The notes beneath the pieces were generated by a model. It was not told the origin of the DNA. It saw only the letters and a list, made by a program, of their open reading frames with translations, and searched no databases. DNA of 64,000 nt from Aureibaculum luteum (lineage in GTDB: Bacteria; Bacteroidota; Bacteroidia; Flavobacteriales; Flavobacteriaceae). The stretch covers positions 1 to 64,000 of the forward strand of contig NZ_QRGD01000007.1 of NCBI RefSeq assembly GCF_003449015.1. The letters run 5' to 3'. This document shows, piece by piece, positions 50,851-59,940 of the stretch (its first letter is position 1; each line of letters opens with the position of its first letter). Position numbers and translations under genes: made by a program.

Positions 50851-53535
50851 TTGAAAAATATAAATCACTTTATAAAAGTTGTAACGGTAATAGTTCTTAT
50901 TATAAGTTCTTTGTCGTTTTCTGATAAGAAAAAACCACCTTATAAAAATTCTAAATTATCAGTTGAGGAGCGTGTAAGTGATTTACTTAGCAGAATGACG
51001 TTGGAAGAAAAGTTCTGGCAAATGTTTATGATTCCTGGTGATTTAAGTGATGGTAAAGAAAAATATAAACATGGTGTTTTTGGTTTTCAAGTATCTTCAA
51101 AAGGGAAAAAAGATAATATTGCTGAACAAATGATGGACTATGGTTCTTCCGGTAGTGCAGAACAAATGGCCAATAAAATAAATGAAATTCAACATTATTT
51201 TTTGGATGAAACGCGTTTAGGAATACCAATAATTCCTTTTAATGAAGCCTTACATGGTTTAGCCCGAGACGGAGCTACCACTTTTCCACAAGCAATAGCC
51301 TTAGCAGCAACTTGGGATACTACATTAGTTAGTGATGTTGCTCGTGCCATAACAAAAGAAACCAAAACGAGAGGTATTCGTCAAATACTATCTCCAGTAT
51401 TAAACATTGCCCGTGATGTTCGTTGGGGCCGTACAGAAGAAACCTATGGAGAAGATCCATATTTAACTTCGCAAATGGGATTGTCATTTATCAGTCAGTT
51501 TGAAAAGGAAGGAGTAATAACCACACCAAAACATTTTGTTGCTAACGTTGGTGCAGGTGGAAGAGATAGTTATCCCATTAGTTTTAATGAACGTTTGTTA
51601 GAAGAAATCTATTTCCCTGCATTTAAAACTGTTTTTCAAAAAGGAGGAGCAAGATCAGTTATGACCTCATATAATTCTTTAGATGGCACGCCATGTACCT
51701 CTAATGAATGGTTATTACGTAAAAAATTAAAAGAAGAATGGGGATTTAAAGGTTTTGTAATATCAGATGCAGGTGCTACAGGTGGAGCTAATGTATTGCA
51801 TTTTACGGCAAAAAATTATGCTGAAGCAACCGAAGATGCTGTCGAAGCAGGATTGGACGTGATGTTTCAAACCAGTTATAATCATTATCCATTATTTTGG
51901 GAAGCTTATAAAACAGGAATGGTAGATATTCATGCTATTGATGAAGCAGTAAGCAGAATTTTAACGGCTAAGTTTGAATTGGGTTTATTTGAAAATCCAT
52001 ATGTGGACGCTAAAGAAGCTGCCAAATGGAATGGACATAAAAATCATAGAGAATTAGCAAAAATTGCGGCTTATAAATCAATGGTTTTATTGAAAAATGA
52101 AAATGAGATTTTACCGATAAATAAATCAACTAAAAAAGTAGCACTTATAGGTTACGATGTAAAAGCAGGACGTTTAGGAGGGTACAGTGGACCGGGAAAT
52201 AACATTATTTCTATGTATGATGGTGTTGTAAATAAAATAGGCAAGGATCATGTTTTATATGCTCCCGGAGTTTCATTAAAAGCTGAAAAGCACAAGGCTA
52301 TACCATCAGATTATTTGTCAACAACAGATGAGAAAGGCAACATAAGTAATGGATTAAAAGGTGCTTATTTTGATAATATTAAATTAAGTGGCACTCCAAA
52401 AGTTGAGCGTATAGACAAGCAAATTAAGTTTGGATGGACACTGTTTTCGCCACATGAAGATTTACCTTACGATTGGTTTTCAGTACGATGGACAGGTAAA
52501 TTAAAAGCTCCAAAAACAGGAGATTTTAATATAGGAATTGAAGGTAATGATGGCTATCGTCTTTATTTAGATGGAAAATTGATTATTGATAACTGGCAAA
52601 AACAATCCTATAATTCTATCACAAAGGCATTCTCATTCGAAAAAGGAAAAGAATATGATATAAAAATTGAGTTTTATGAATCTGCCGGTAATGCAAAATT
52701 CAATCTGGTTTGGGATGCTTTTGTTGAAAATAAATGGGAACAACAAATAGTTGATGCCGTTGATATAGCTAAAAAAAGTGAAGTTGCCGTTGTGGTTGCT
52801 GGTATCCATGAAGGAGAATTTCAAGACCGTGCATTATTGGCACTTCCTGGTCATCAAGAAGAATTAATAAAAGCCGTAGTGGCAACAGGTAAACCAACAG
52901 TTGTGGTATTGGTAGGAGGTAGTGCAATAACCATGGCAAATTGGAAACAAGATGTTGACGGTATATTAATGGCATGGTATTCAGGAGAAAATGGAGGAAA
53001 TGGATTTGCAGATATCTTATTTGGTGATGAAAATCCAGCAGGACGCTTACCGATAACTTTTCCTGTAGATGAGGCACAATGCCCATTGTATTATAATAAT
53101 AAGCCAACAGGTAGAGGTGATAACTATCATAACCTAACAGGGCAACCTTTGTTTCCTTTTGGTTTCGGATTAAGTTATACGTCTTTCGAATATTCCGATT
53201 TAAAGTTTAGCAAAAATAATATTCAGCCTGAAGACAGCGTAAATATTACATGTACGGTAAAGAATGTTGGTAAAACAAATGGAGATGAAGTGGTTCAGTT
53301 ATATATCCGTGATGAACTCGCTTCTGTAGCACGCCCAATAAAAGAATTGAAAGGATTTCAGCGTATTTCTTTAAAAGCAGGAGAAGATCAAAAGGTGACT
53401 TTTCAATTAGGGCCAGAAGAATTATCAATGTTAGATAAAGATTTAAAGAGATTAGTTGAATCTGGAGATTTTAGAATAATGATAGGAGCATCATCAAAAG
53501 ATATTCGCCTAAGAGGAATATTAAACGTAAAATAA
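50851..53535 (+). CDS. GH3 glycosidase with PA14 domain, beta-glucosidase-like
   Basis: The 894-residue exported enzyme has a TTG start; the signal peptide MKNINHFIKVVTVIVLIISS supports this start. GH3 features are FNEALHGLARDGATTFPQAI, PVLNIARDVRWGRTEETYGEDPYL, TPKHFVANVG and GFVISDAGATGG, with nucleophile Asp306. A PA14 domain at about 500-625 has FNIGIEGNDGYRLYLDGKLIIDNW. The FN3-like C-domain is complete (EVVQLYIRDELAS). The ISDAG pattern points to the beta-glucosidase side of the family, unlike the SDC enzyme earlier in the operon. Confidence 0.9.
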   Translation: MKNINHFIKVVTVIVLIISSLSFSDKKKPPYKNSKLSVEERVSDLLSRMTLEEKFWQMFMIPGDLSDGKEKYKHGVFGFQVSSKGKKDNIAEQMMDYGSSGSAEQMANKINEIQHYFLDETRLGIPIIPFNEALHGLARDGATTFPQAIALAATWDTTLVSDVARAITKETKTRGIRQILSPVLNIARDVRWGRTEETYGEDPYLTSQMGLSFISQFEKEGVITTPKHFVANVGAGGRDSYPISFNERLLEEIYFPAFKTVFQKGGARSVMTSYNSLDGTPCTSNEWLLRKKLKEEWGFKGFVISDAGATGGANVLHFTAKNYAEATEDAVEAGLDVMFQTSYNHYPLFWEAYKTGMVDIHAIDEAVSRILTAKFELGLFENPYVDAKEAAKWNGHKNHRELAKIAAYKSMVLLKNENEILPINKSTKKVALIGYDVKAGRLGGYSGPGNNIISMYDGVVNKIGKDHVLYAPGVSLKAEKHKAIPSDYLSTTDEKGNISNGLKGAYFDNIKLSGTPKVERIDKQIKFGWTLFSPHEDLPYDWFSVRWTGKLKAPKTGDFNIGIEGNDGYRLYLDGKLIIDNWQKQSYNSITKAFSFEKGKEYDIKIEFYESAGNAKFNLVWDAFVENKWEQQIVDAVDIAKKSEVAVVVAGIHEGEFQDRALLALPGHQEELIKAVVATGKPTVVVLVGGSAITMANWKQDVDGILMAWYSGENGGNGFADILFGDENPAGRLPITFPVDEAQCPLYYNNKPTGRGDNYHNLTGQPLFPFGFGLSYTSFEYSDLKFSKNNIQPEDSVNITCTVKNVGKTNGDEVVQLYIRDELASVARPIKELKGFQRISLKAGEDQKVTFQLGPEELSMLDKDLKRLVESGDFRIMIGASSKDIRLRGILNVK

Positions 53536-53633
53536 TTAGTCATGAAATGAGCCATAATATCTAAATAGTAATACTACCAAGATGTTTAATGGCGAATTAC
53601 ATCTGACAATAAAAAAACAATAAAATTAAACAG

Positions 53634-55067
53634 ATGAAAGTATTAAAATTAACCATTATTGCCGTTGTACTAACATGTTTTTCATGTAAACAAGAATCTA
53701 AAATTCAAGTAGACTGGGTAAGTTCTACAAACGATAAGCTTTGGGAAACCGAAACATATACAGGTATAACCGAAGCAGGTTTACCAAAAATCAATATTAA
53801 TTTAGATATCACTAAAACACAACAAACTGTTGATGGATTTGGAGGTTGTTTCAACGAATTAGGTTGGGAGGCTTTAGGTATGATAACCTCTGTGGAAAAA
53901 CAGCAAATTTTAAATGATTTATTTGATACTGAAAATGGATGTAAATTCAATATTTGTCGAATGCCAATTGGTGCAAACGATTATGCTGTAAATTGGTATA
54001 GCCTTAACGAAACTCCAGAAGATTTTACAATGAAAAACTTCTCTATTGATCGTGATAAAAAGCGATTGATTCCATACATAAAAGAAGCTCAAAAAATAAA
54101 TCCTGAAATCGAAGTTTGGGCGTCACCTTGGTGTCCGCCATCTTGGATGAAACATAGTAAACATTATGCTTGTAAAGCGAATCCTGAAGTTAATGATTTG
54201 CCCTTAGAATTAAGTTCAACAGAAGAGTTGGTTTCACGCTTTATTATGGAACCAGAATATTTGGAGGCATATGCACTATACTTTTCAAAATTTGTAAAAG
54301 CATATCAAAAAGAAGGAATAGATATCAGTGCGGTTCATGTACAAAACGAACCTAATTCAGCTCAGAATTTTCCATCATGCGTATGGAAACCTCAAGATTT
54401 AGGAATTTTTATTGCGGATTATTTAGGTCCAAAATTTGAAGCAGAAAATTTAGATACTGACATTTGGTTGGGTACTATTGAACGTCCACAAATAGAACGT
54501 GTAAATGATGTTTTAGAATATAAGAACACTAAAGATTACGTTACAGGTGTTGGTTTTCAATGGGCAGGTAAAGGGGCCATAAAAGAGGTGCATGCTCAAT
54601 ACCCAGAAATGCAAATGATGCAAACAGAAACGGAGTGTGGTGATGGTTCTAATGATTGGAAAGCGGCAGAACATACCTTCGATTTAATGAAACATTATTT
54701 TGAAAATGGTGCAAATTCTTATATGTATTGGAATATGGTTTTAGATGAAACTGGAAAAAGCCAATGGGGATGGAAACAAAACTCTATGATTTCAATTGAC
54801 AGTAAAACAAGAGCGATTGTTTACAATCCTGAATTTTATTTAATGAAACATTTAAGTGCCTATGTAAAACCTGGTTCTGTAAAGTTAGCAGCAAGTGGCG
54901 ATGATAATCACACGATAGCTTTTTACAATGAGTCTGAAAACAATATAGTATTGCTTACTTATAACGATAAGGATAGCATGCAAGCGTTGAATGTAACTTT
55001 AGGTGAAGAAGTAATAACGGCATCTGTAGATGCTAAATCTTTTAACACATTAATTGTTCAAATTTAA
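53634..55067 (+). CDS. GH30 glycosidase, exported
   Basis: The 477-residue enzyme has a lipoprotein-like signal ending in CFSC (Cys18). The GH30 barrel has VDGFGGCFNELGWEAL, CRMPIGANDYA and EVWASPWCPPSWMKH. VHVQNEPNSAQNFPS carries the acid/base Glu239, and QTETECGDGSND carries nucleophile Glu332. A beta-sandwich closes the protein. GH30 members retain beta-glucose, beta-xylose or beta-fucose linkages; which applies here is not clear. This is the only gene in the operon with a sizeable gap in front (98 bp). Confidence 0.9.
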   Translation: MKVLKLTIIAVVLTCFSCKQESKIQVDWVSSTNDKLWETETYTGITEAGLPKININLDITKTQQTVDGFGGCFNELGWEALGMITSVEKQQILNDLFDTENGCKFNICRMPIGANDYAVNWYSLNETPEDFTMKNFSIDRDKKRLIPYIKEAQKINPEIEVWASPWCPPSWMKHSKHYACKANPEVNDLPLELSSTEELVSRFIMEPEYLEAYALYFSKFVKAYQKEGIDISAVHVQNEPNSAQNFPSCVWKPQDLGIFIADYLGPKFEAENLDTDIWLGTIERPQIERVNDVLEYKNTKDYVTGVGFQWAGKGAIKEVHAQYPEMQMMQTETECGDGSNDWKAAEHTFDLMKHYFENGANSYMYWNMVLDETGKSQWGWKQNSMISIDSKTRAIVYNPEFYLMKHLSAYVKPGSVKLAASGDDNHTIAFYNESENNIVLLTYNDKDSMQALNVTLGEEVITASVDAKSFNTLIVQI

Positions 55068-55078
55068 TAGAAATTATA

Positions 55079-56554
55079 ATGAATAAGTTTTTAGTTATTT
55101 TATTCTTTTTTTTATTAGCTGGCTGCAGTTCTGCGGAGACATTTAAGAAACCAAATTTCATTTTTATTATGGTAGATGATTTGGGTAAAGAATGGATAGA
55201 AACTTACGGAGCTACAGAAATTAAAACACCAAATATTAATCAGTTGGCAGAAACGGGTGTTATATTTAATAATGCTTATTCAATGCCGCAATGTACACCA
55301 AGTAGAGTAGCATTAATTACGGGGCAATATCCATATTCTAGCGGATGGATAAACCATTATGATGTCCCAAGATGGGGGCATGGTGTAAATTTTGATGCCG
55401 ATAAAAACCCAAGTTTTGCAAAAGCGTTACAATCTGAAGGTTATGCTACATGTATAGCAGGAAAATGGCAGATTAATGACTTTAGAATTGAACCCAAGGC
55501 TATGGAAAAAGCAGGTTTTCAAGAATACTGTATGTGGACCGGTTATGAATCTGGTAATAAACCTAGTGAAAATCGATATTGGGATCCTTACATTTTCACC
55601 AAAAACGGAAGTAAAACGTATAAGGGTGAATTTGGACCCGATATATTTTCTGATTTTATAATTGAATTCATGACCAAGAATAAAGAAAAACCAATGTGTA
55701 TCTATTACCCAATGGTTTTAACACATTCTCCATTTGTACATACACCTCAGGAACCTGAAGTGAAAACCAAATACCAAAAGCACCAAGCTATGGTTCGCTA
55801 TACAGATTTTATTATTGGGAAAATAGTAAAGTCGATGAAGGAATTAGATATCTTGGATAATACATATTTAATATTCACTACAGATAATGGTACATCAAAT
55901 GGAATTATTGGAAAACGAGATTCGGTTTATGTGAGAGGTGGAAAATCGTTTTTAACAGAAAATGGTATCAATGCTCCTTTCTTAGTAGTAACTCCAGATA
56001 AAAAACAATTTGTATCTGATGCATTAATTGATTTTACGGACATCTATCCAACACTATTAGATTTAGCAGGAGTAGAAGACAATTCAAAATCAACTGGTTA
56101 TTCCTTTGCAGAGGTTTTGCAAGGAAAAAGTCAGCAGAGCAAGAGAGATTGGATACTTTCTATGGGAGGACTTACTGCAAAAATAAGTGATAATGATAGG
56201 ATGGAAAATTGGTTTACGTTCAGAGACCGTGTGCTTAGAGATGAAAAGTATAAAGTGTATACAGATACATTAAAAAATATAGTGCGAGTGTTCGATTTAG
56301 AAGTAGATCCATATGAAACTAAGAACCTTATTGGAGCCTCAGAAGTAAAAAAAACAATAGAAAAATTTGAGAACATATTGAGTAGTCTTCCAGACCAAGA
56401 CGCTCAGCCGAAGTACAAAAAAACGGTAGATAGTCTCTATAACGTGCCAGATGAAAAATTGAACTGTTGTGGAGGACCAAAAGGGGCAAGAAAAACCAAT
56501 ATGTTACCTCTTGCAACGGAAGAGGCATTTTTAAAATTGAGTATTAAAAATTGA
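55079..56554 (+). CDS. Sulfatase (S1 family), lipoprotein
   Basis: The 491-residue enzyme has a lipoprotein signal (LLAGC, Cys16). The formylglycine motif is C72-T-P-S-R76 in PQCTPSRVALITGQYPYSSGW. The N-terminal metal site is IFIMVDDLGKEW (Asp33-Asp34), and FTTDNGTSNGIIGKRDSVYVRGGK lies near residue 275. The C-terminal part carries a double-Cys NCCGGPKG motif near residue 465, which I do not know from other S1 enzymes. It desulfates the glycan. Spacing to its GH30 neighbour is 11 bp. Confidence 0.92.
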   Translation: MNKFLVILFFFLLAGCSSAETFKKPNFIFIMVDDLGKEWIETYGATEIKTPNINQLAETGVIFNNAYSMPQCTPSRVALITGQYPYSSGWINHYDVPRWGHGVNFDADKNPSFAKALQSEGYATCIAGKWQINDFRIEPKAMEKAGFQEYCMWTGYESGNKPSENRYWDPYIFTKNGSKTYKGEFGPDIFSDFIIEFMTKNKEKPMCIYYPMVLTHSPFVHTPQEPEVKTKYQKHQAMVRYTDFIIGKIVKSMKELDILDNTYLIFTTDNGTSNGIIGKRDSVYVRGGKSFLTENGINAPFLVVTPDKKQFVSDALIDFTDIYPTLLDLAGVEDNSKSTGYSFAEVLQGKSQQSKRDWILSMGGLTAKISDNDRMENWFTFRDRVLRDEKYKVYTDTLKNIVRVFDLEVDPYETKNLIGASEVKKTIEKFENILSSLPDQDAQPKYKKTVDSLYNVPDEKLNCCGGPKGARKTNMLPLATEEAFLKLSIKN

Positions 56555-56583
56555 GTTCAATTGATAGAAGAAAACTTAAAAAC

Positions 56584-58437
56584 ATGAAGAAGCTAATTTT
56601 TATACTATTATCTTTTGTTTTAGCTGTTACAGCTAATGCTCAAGAAAATAAAAATACGTTTATTCCACAACCAGAATCTGTTGTAATGAATCAAGGTAAT
56701 TTCACCTTGACAAATACCACTAAGATTTTTCTTCCAAAGAAATTTCAAAAGGATTTAAAACCTTATTTGTTAGCGAAACTTGAAGAGGATACAGGGTTAA
56801 TGTTAAAAACAGAATCAAAACGCCCTAAAATTAATTCAAATTACATTCAATTTCAAATTACAAAAGAAGCATCGGTTGAGCATGAAGGCTATACATTAGA
56901 AGTTTCTGATTTAAAAATAATAATAAAAGCGAAAGATTATGCCGGCTTTTTTAACGGTTTTCAAACGTTAAGACAAGCGATACCATTAGGAAAAACAGAA
57001 TCGATAGAAATTCCTAATCTTTTAATAAAAGATAATCCCAGATTTAATTGGCGTGGAGTAATGTTAGACGTGTCTCGTCACTTTCAACCTAAAGAATTTA
57101 TTTTGAAGCAAATAGATGTGCTCTCTTCTTATAAAATAAATAAATTTCATTGGCATTTAGTAGATGACCAAGGTTGGAGAATTGAAATAAAAAAATATCC
57201 CAACCTAACCAAAAAGGGTGCTTGGAGAGCTGATAGAACAGGTATATCATGGTGGTCTCGTAAACCAGCAACCTCCGAAGAACCTAAAACTGTAGGTGGT
57301 TTTTATACGCAAGAAGAAATAAAAGAAGTCATTGCTTATGCCAAAGCTAGAAATGTTGAAGTGATACCTGAAATAGATGTGCCAGGGCATAGTAAGGCAT
57401 TAATAGCGTCTTATCCTGAATTGTTTTGTTATGATGATGCCAAAGCTAATTTTGAAGTTGCTGTTGGCGGTAAAGCACCAGATAATGCTTTGTGTGCAGG
57501 TAAAGAAACAACGTATGAATTTTTAGAAGACGTTATAAAAGAAATAGCGGAATTGTTTCCATCAAAATATTTACATATTGGTGGCGATGAGTGTAATAAA
57601 ACAAACTGGAAAAAATGTCCATACTGTCAAAAAGTAAAGACAGAAAATAACTTGAAGGATGAAGAAGAACTACAAAGTCATTTTATTCAGAAAGTTAATA
57701 AAATAGTTACAGCTCAAAAGAAAATAATGATTGGTTGGGATGAGATTTTGAGTGGAAAAGGTGCCAAAGGTGCTACAATTATGGCGTGGCGTAGAGGTCG
57801 TCATTCACCACAATTACAAGCACCAAGAGAAGGTTATCCAACCATTATGACATCTTATATCTATTCCTATATAAGTCAAGTGCAAGGTCCCTCATTTATG
57901 GAGCCTGAAGGTCCAAATGTGGTATTACCGTTATCAAAAGTGTATAATCATGAACCCATTCCATCAGAATTAACTGCAGAAGAAGCCAAAAGGGTTTTAG
58001 GAAATGAAACGTGCTTATGGGGAGAGTTTACACCAACCGAAGAACATTGTGAGTATATGCTATATCCGCGTGCTTTGGCAAGTGCAGAAGTTTCATGGAG
58101 TCAACCAAAAGTTAAAGATTGGTCGCGTTTTCAATCGGCATTAGAAAAGTGGCATTTTAAAAGATTAGAAAGAGCAAATGTAAATGTGGCTAAAAGTATA
58201 TATAGTGTTTACCCGTCATATGCTATTGATCAATTACATAACGAGGCTATTGTGTATTTACAAACGGAAACTGTTGGTTATGCTATTTATTATACTACAG
58301 ATGGTAAAGACCCAACGATAAATGCTACGAAATATGAACGTGATTTTAAAACAACACCAAGAACACTTTTAAAAGCGGGTTTGTTTAATAAAAAAGGGGA
58401 TTTATTAGGAGAGATTACTGAACTAAGATTAAAATAA
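56584..58437 (+). CDS. GH20 beta-N-acetylhexosaminidase
   Basis: About 617 residues from the ATG at 56584; the in-frame TTG at 56551 adds eleven unlikely residues. The signal peptide is MKKLIFILLSFVLAVTANAQ. An alpha/beta GH20b domain precedes the catalytic barrel, which has RGVMLDVSRHFQP, KFHWHLVDDQGWRIEIKKYP and PEIDVPGHSKAL. HIGGDECNKTNW carries the catalytic Asp335-Glu336 pair. The C-terminal domain is chitobiase/FN3-like (AIYYTTDGKDPTI). It removes terminal GlcNAc or GalNAc by substrate-assisted catalysis, which implies hexosamine in the target glycan. Confidence 0.93.
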   Translation: MKKLIFILLSFVLAVTANAQENKNTFIPQPESVVMNQGNFTLTNTTKIFLPKKFQKDLKPYLLAKLEEDTGLMLKTESKRPKINSNYIQFQITKEASVEHEGYTLEVSDLKIIIKAKDYAGFFNGFQTLRQAIPLGKTESIEIPNLLIKDNPRFNWRGVMLDVSRHFQPKEFILKQIDVLSSYKINKFHWHLVDDQGWRIEIKKYPNLTKKGAWRADRTGISWWSRKPATSEEPKTVGGFYTQEEIKEVIAYAKARNVEVIPEIDVPGHSKALIASYPELFCYDDAKANFEVAVGGKAPDNALCAGKETTYEFLEDVIKEIAELFPSKYLHIGGDECNKTNWKKCPYCQKVKTENNLKDEEELQSHFIQKVNKIVTAQKKIMIGWDEILSGKGAKGATIMAWRRGRHSPQLQAPREGYPTIMTSYIYSYISQVQGPSFMEPEGPNVVLPLSKVYNHEPIPSELTAEEAKRVLGNETCLWGEFTPTEEHCEYMLYPRALASAEVSWSQPKVKDWSRFQSALEKWHFKRLERANVNVAKSIYSVYPSYAIDQLHNEAIVYLQTETVGYAIYYTTDGKDPTINATKYERDFKTTPRTLLKAGLFNKKGDLLGEITELRLK

Positions 58438-58440
58438 AAA

Positions 58441-59910
58441 ATGATGCGAAAATTTAAATTAACGGTTTTATTTATGCTGGTGCTGTCTTCTGTGTCAGCA
58501 CAAGAAAAGCCAAATATTGTGTATATTATTTGTGATGATTTGGGCTATGGAGATGTACAGTTTTTAAATCCTGTAAAAGGAAAAATTCTAACTCCTAAAA
58601 TAGATGCATTTGCAAAAGAGTCGATGTCTTTTACAGATGCACACTCTGCATCTGCCGTATGCACACCCTCAAGATATGCCATTTTAACGGGGCGTTATGC
58701 ATGGAGATCACGATTGCAAGAAGGCGTTTTAAGGGGAGGTGATGAATTTGAACCTTTAATTGACGAAAATCGTGAGACCGTACCTGCTATGCTAAGAAAA
58801 GAAGGTTACACAACCGCGGCCATAGGAAAATGGCATTTAGGTTTTAGTTTTTTAGATGACGATGGAGAACCTTACAATTTATATGAAGGGAAAAAATTAG
58901 TAGATGCTCCTGTTGGAGCAAATGTACCAAACGGCCCTGTTTCTCGTGGGTTTGATTCTTACGTCGGTTTTCATCATTCTGCCTCTATGAGTACGGTAAT
59001 CAAAGATGATAAGGTTATAGATCATATGCCACCAGTTAAAATGTTACAGTTTTTAACCGATAATGCTACAAATTATATTTCTAAAGCTTCCAAAAGTGAA
59101 ACCCCATTTTTTATGTATTTAGCATTGAACTCTCCACACAGTCCAGTGGTGCCATCTGAGGCATGGAAGGGTAAAAGCGGAATGGGCGATTATGTCGATT
59201 TTGTTATGGAAACGGATGATGCCGTTGGTCGTGTTTTAAAAGCTTTAGAAGAAAATGGTATTGAAGATAATACCATCGTTTTTTTTACAAGTGATAATGG
59301 TTGTTCGTATCCTGTAGCAAAGGGTAAAAAATTAGAAAAGGAATTTGGACATTATCCAAGTGCTGATTTTCGTGGTTCTAAATCTGATATTTGGGAAGGT
59401 GGCCATAGAATACCATTCGTAGTAAGATGGCCAGGAAAAATTGAGTCAAATTCTATAAATGATAAGTTAATTTGTCAAACCAACTTAATGGCTACTTGTG
59501 CTGAAGTTATTGGATTGAAGGTTGCAAAAGACAAGGGCGTCGATTCTTATAGTATTTTACCAATGCTCAAAAATAAGAAGGCAAAAACCGATTATAACTT
59601 AGTTGTACATCATTCCATAAATGGTAAATTTTCTATCCGAAATAAAAAATGGAAATTAGAATTGACACCAGGCTCTGGGGGATGGACAGATCCAAGAGAT
59701 CCTAAAGCACGAAAACAAAACCTTCCGGAAATACAATTGTATAACATGAAAAAGGATAAAGAAGAGACTACCAATGTCTTTAAAAAACATCCAAAGTTGG
59801 TAAAGAAAATGACAGCGAAGTTAGAAAAAATTGTAAAAAACGGAAGAAGTACATCAGGTGAAATGCAACAAAATGACGTGGTGATTGATATTTTTAAAAC
59901 GGATAAATAG
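58441..59910 (+). CDS. Sulfatase (S1 family), secreted
   Basis: The 489-residue enzyme has a signal peptide (MMRKFKLTVLFMLVLSSVSAQ; either Met may start). The formylglycine motif is C74-T-P-S-R78 in AVCTPSRYAILTGRYAWRSRLQEGVL. The N-terminal site is YIICDDLGYGDVQF, where Cys31-Asp32-Asp33 replaces the more usual T/A-D-D. FFTSDNGCSYPVAKGKK and SDIWEGGHRIPFVVRW follow. The enzyme resembles arylsulfatases of marine Bacteroidota. It desulfates the glycan; the position is unknown. Confidence 0.92.
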   Translation: MMRKFKLTVLFMLVLSSVSAQEKPNIVYIICDDLGYGDVQFLNPVKGKILTPKIDAFAKESMSFTDAHSASAVCTPSRYAILTGRYAWRSRLQEGVLRGGDEFEPLIDENRETVPAMLRKEGYTTAAIGKWHLGFSFLDDDGEPYNLYEGKKLVDAPVGANVPNGPVSRGFDSYVGFHHSASMSTVIKDDKVIDHMPPVKMLQFLTDNATNYISKASKSETPFFMYLALNSPHSPVVPSEAWKGKSGMGDYVDFVMETDDAVGRVLKALEENGIEDNTIVFFTSDNGCSYPVAKGKKLEKEFGHYPSADFRGSKSDIWEGGHRIPFVVRWPGKIESNSINDKLICQTNLMATCAEVIGLKVAKDKGVDSYSILPMLKNKKAKTDYNLVVHHSINGKFSIRNKKWKLELTPGSGGWTDPRDPKARKQNLPEIQLYNMKKDKEETTNVFKKHPKLVKKMTAKLEKIVKNGRSTSGEMQQNDVVIDIFKTDK

Positions 59911-59940
59911 TTTTATTAAAGAAGTTTAGAATAAGTAGAT

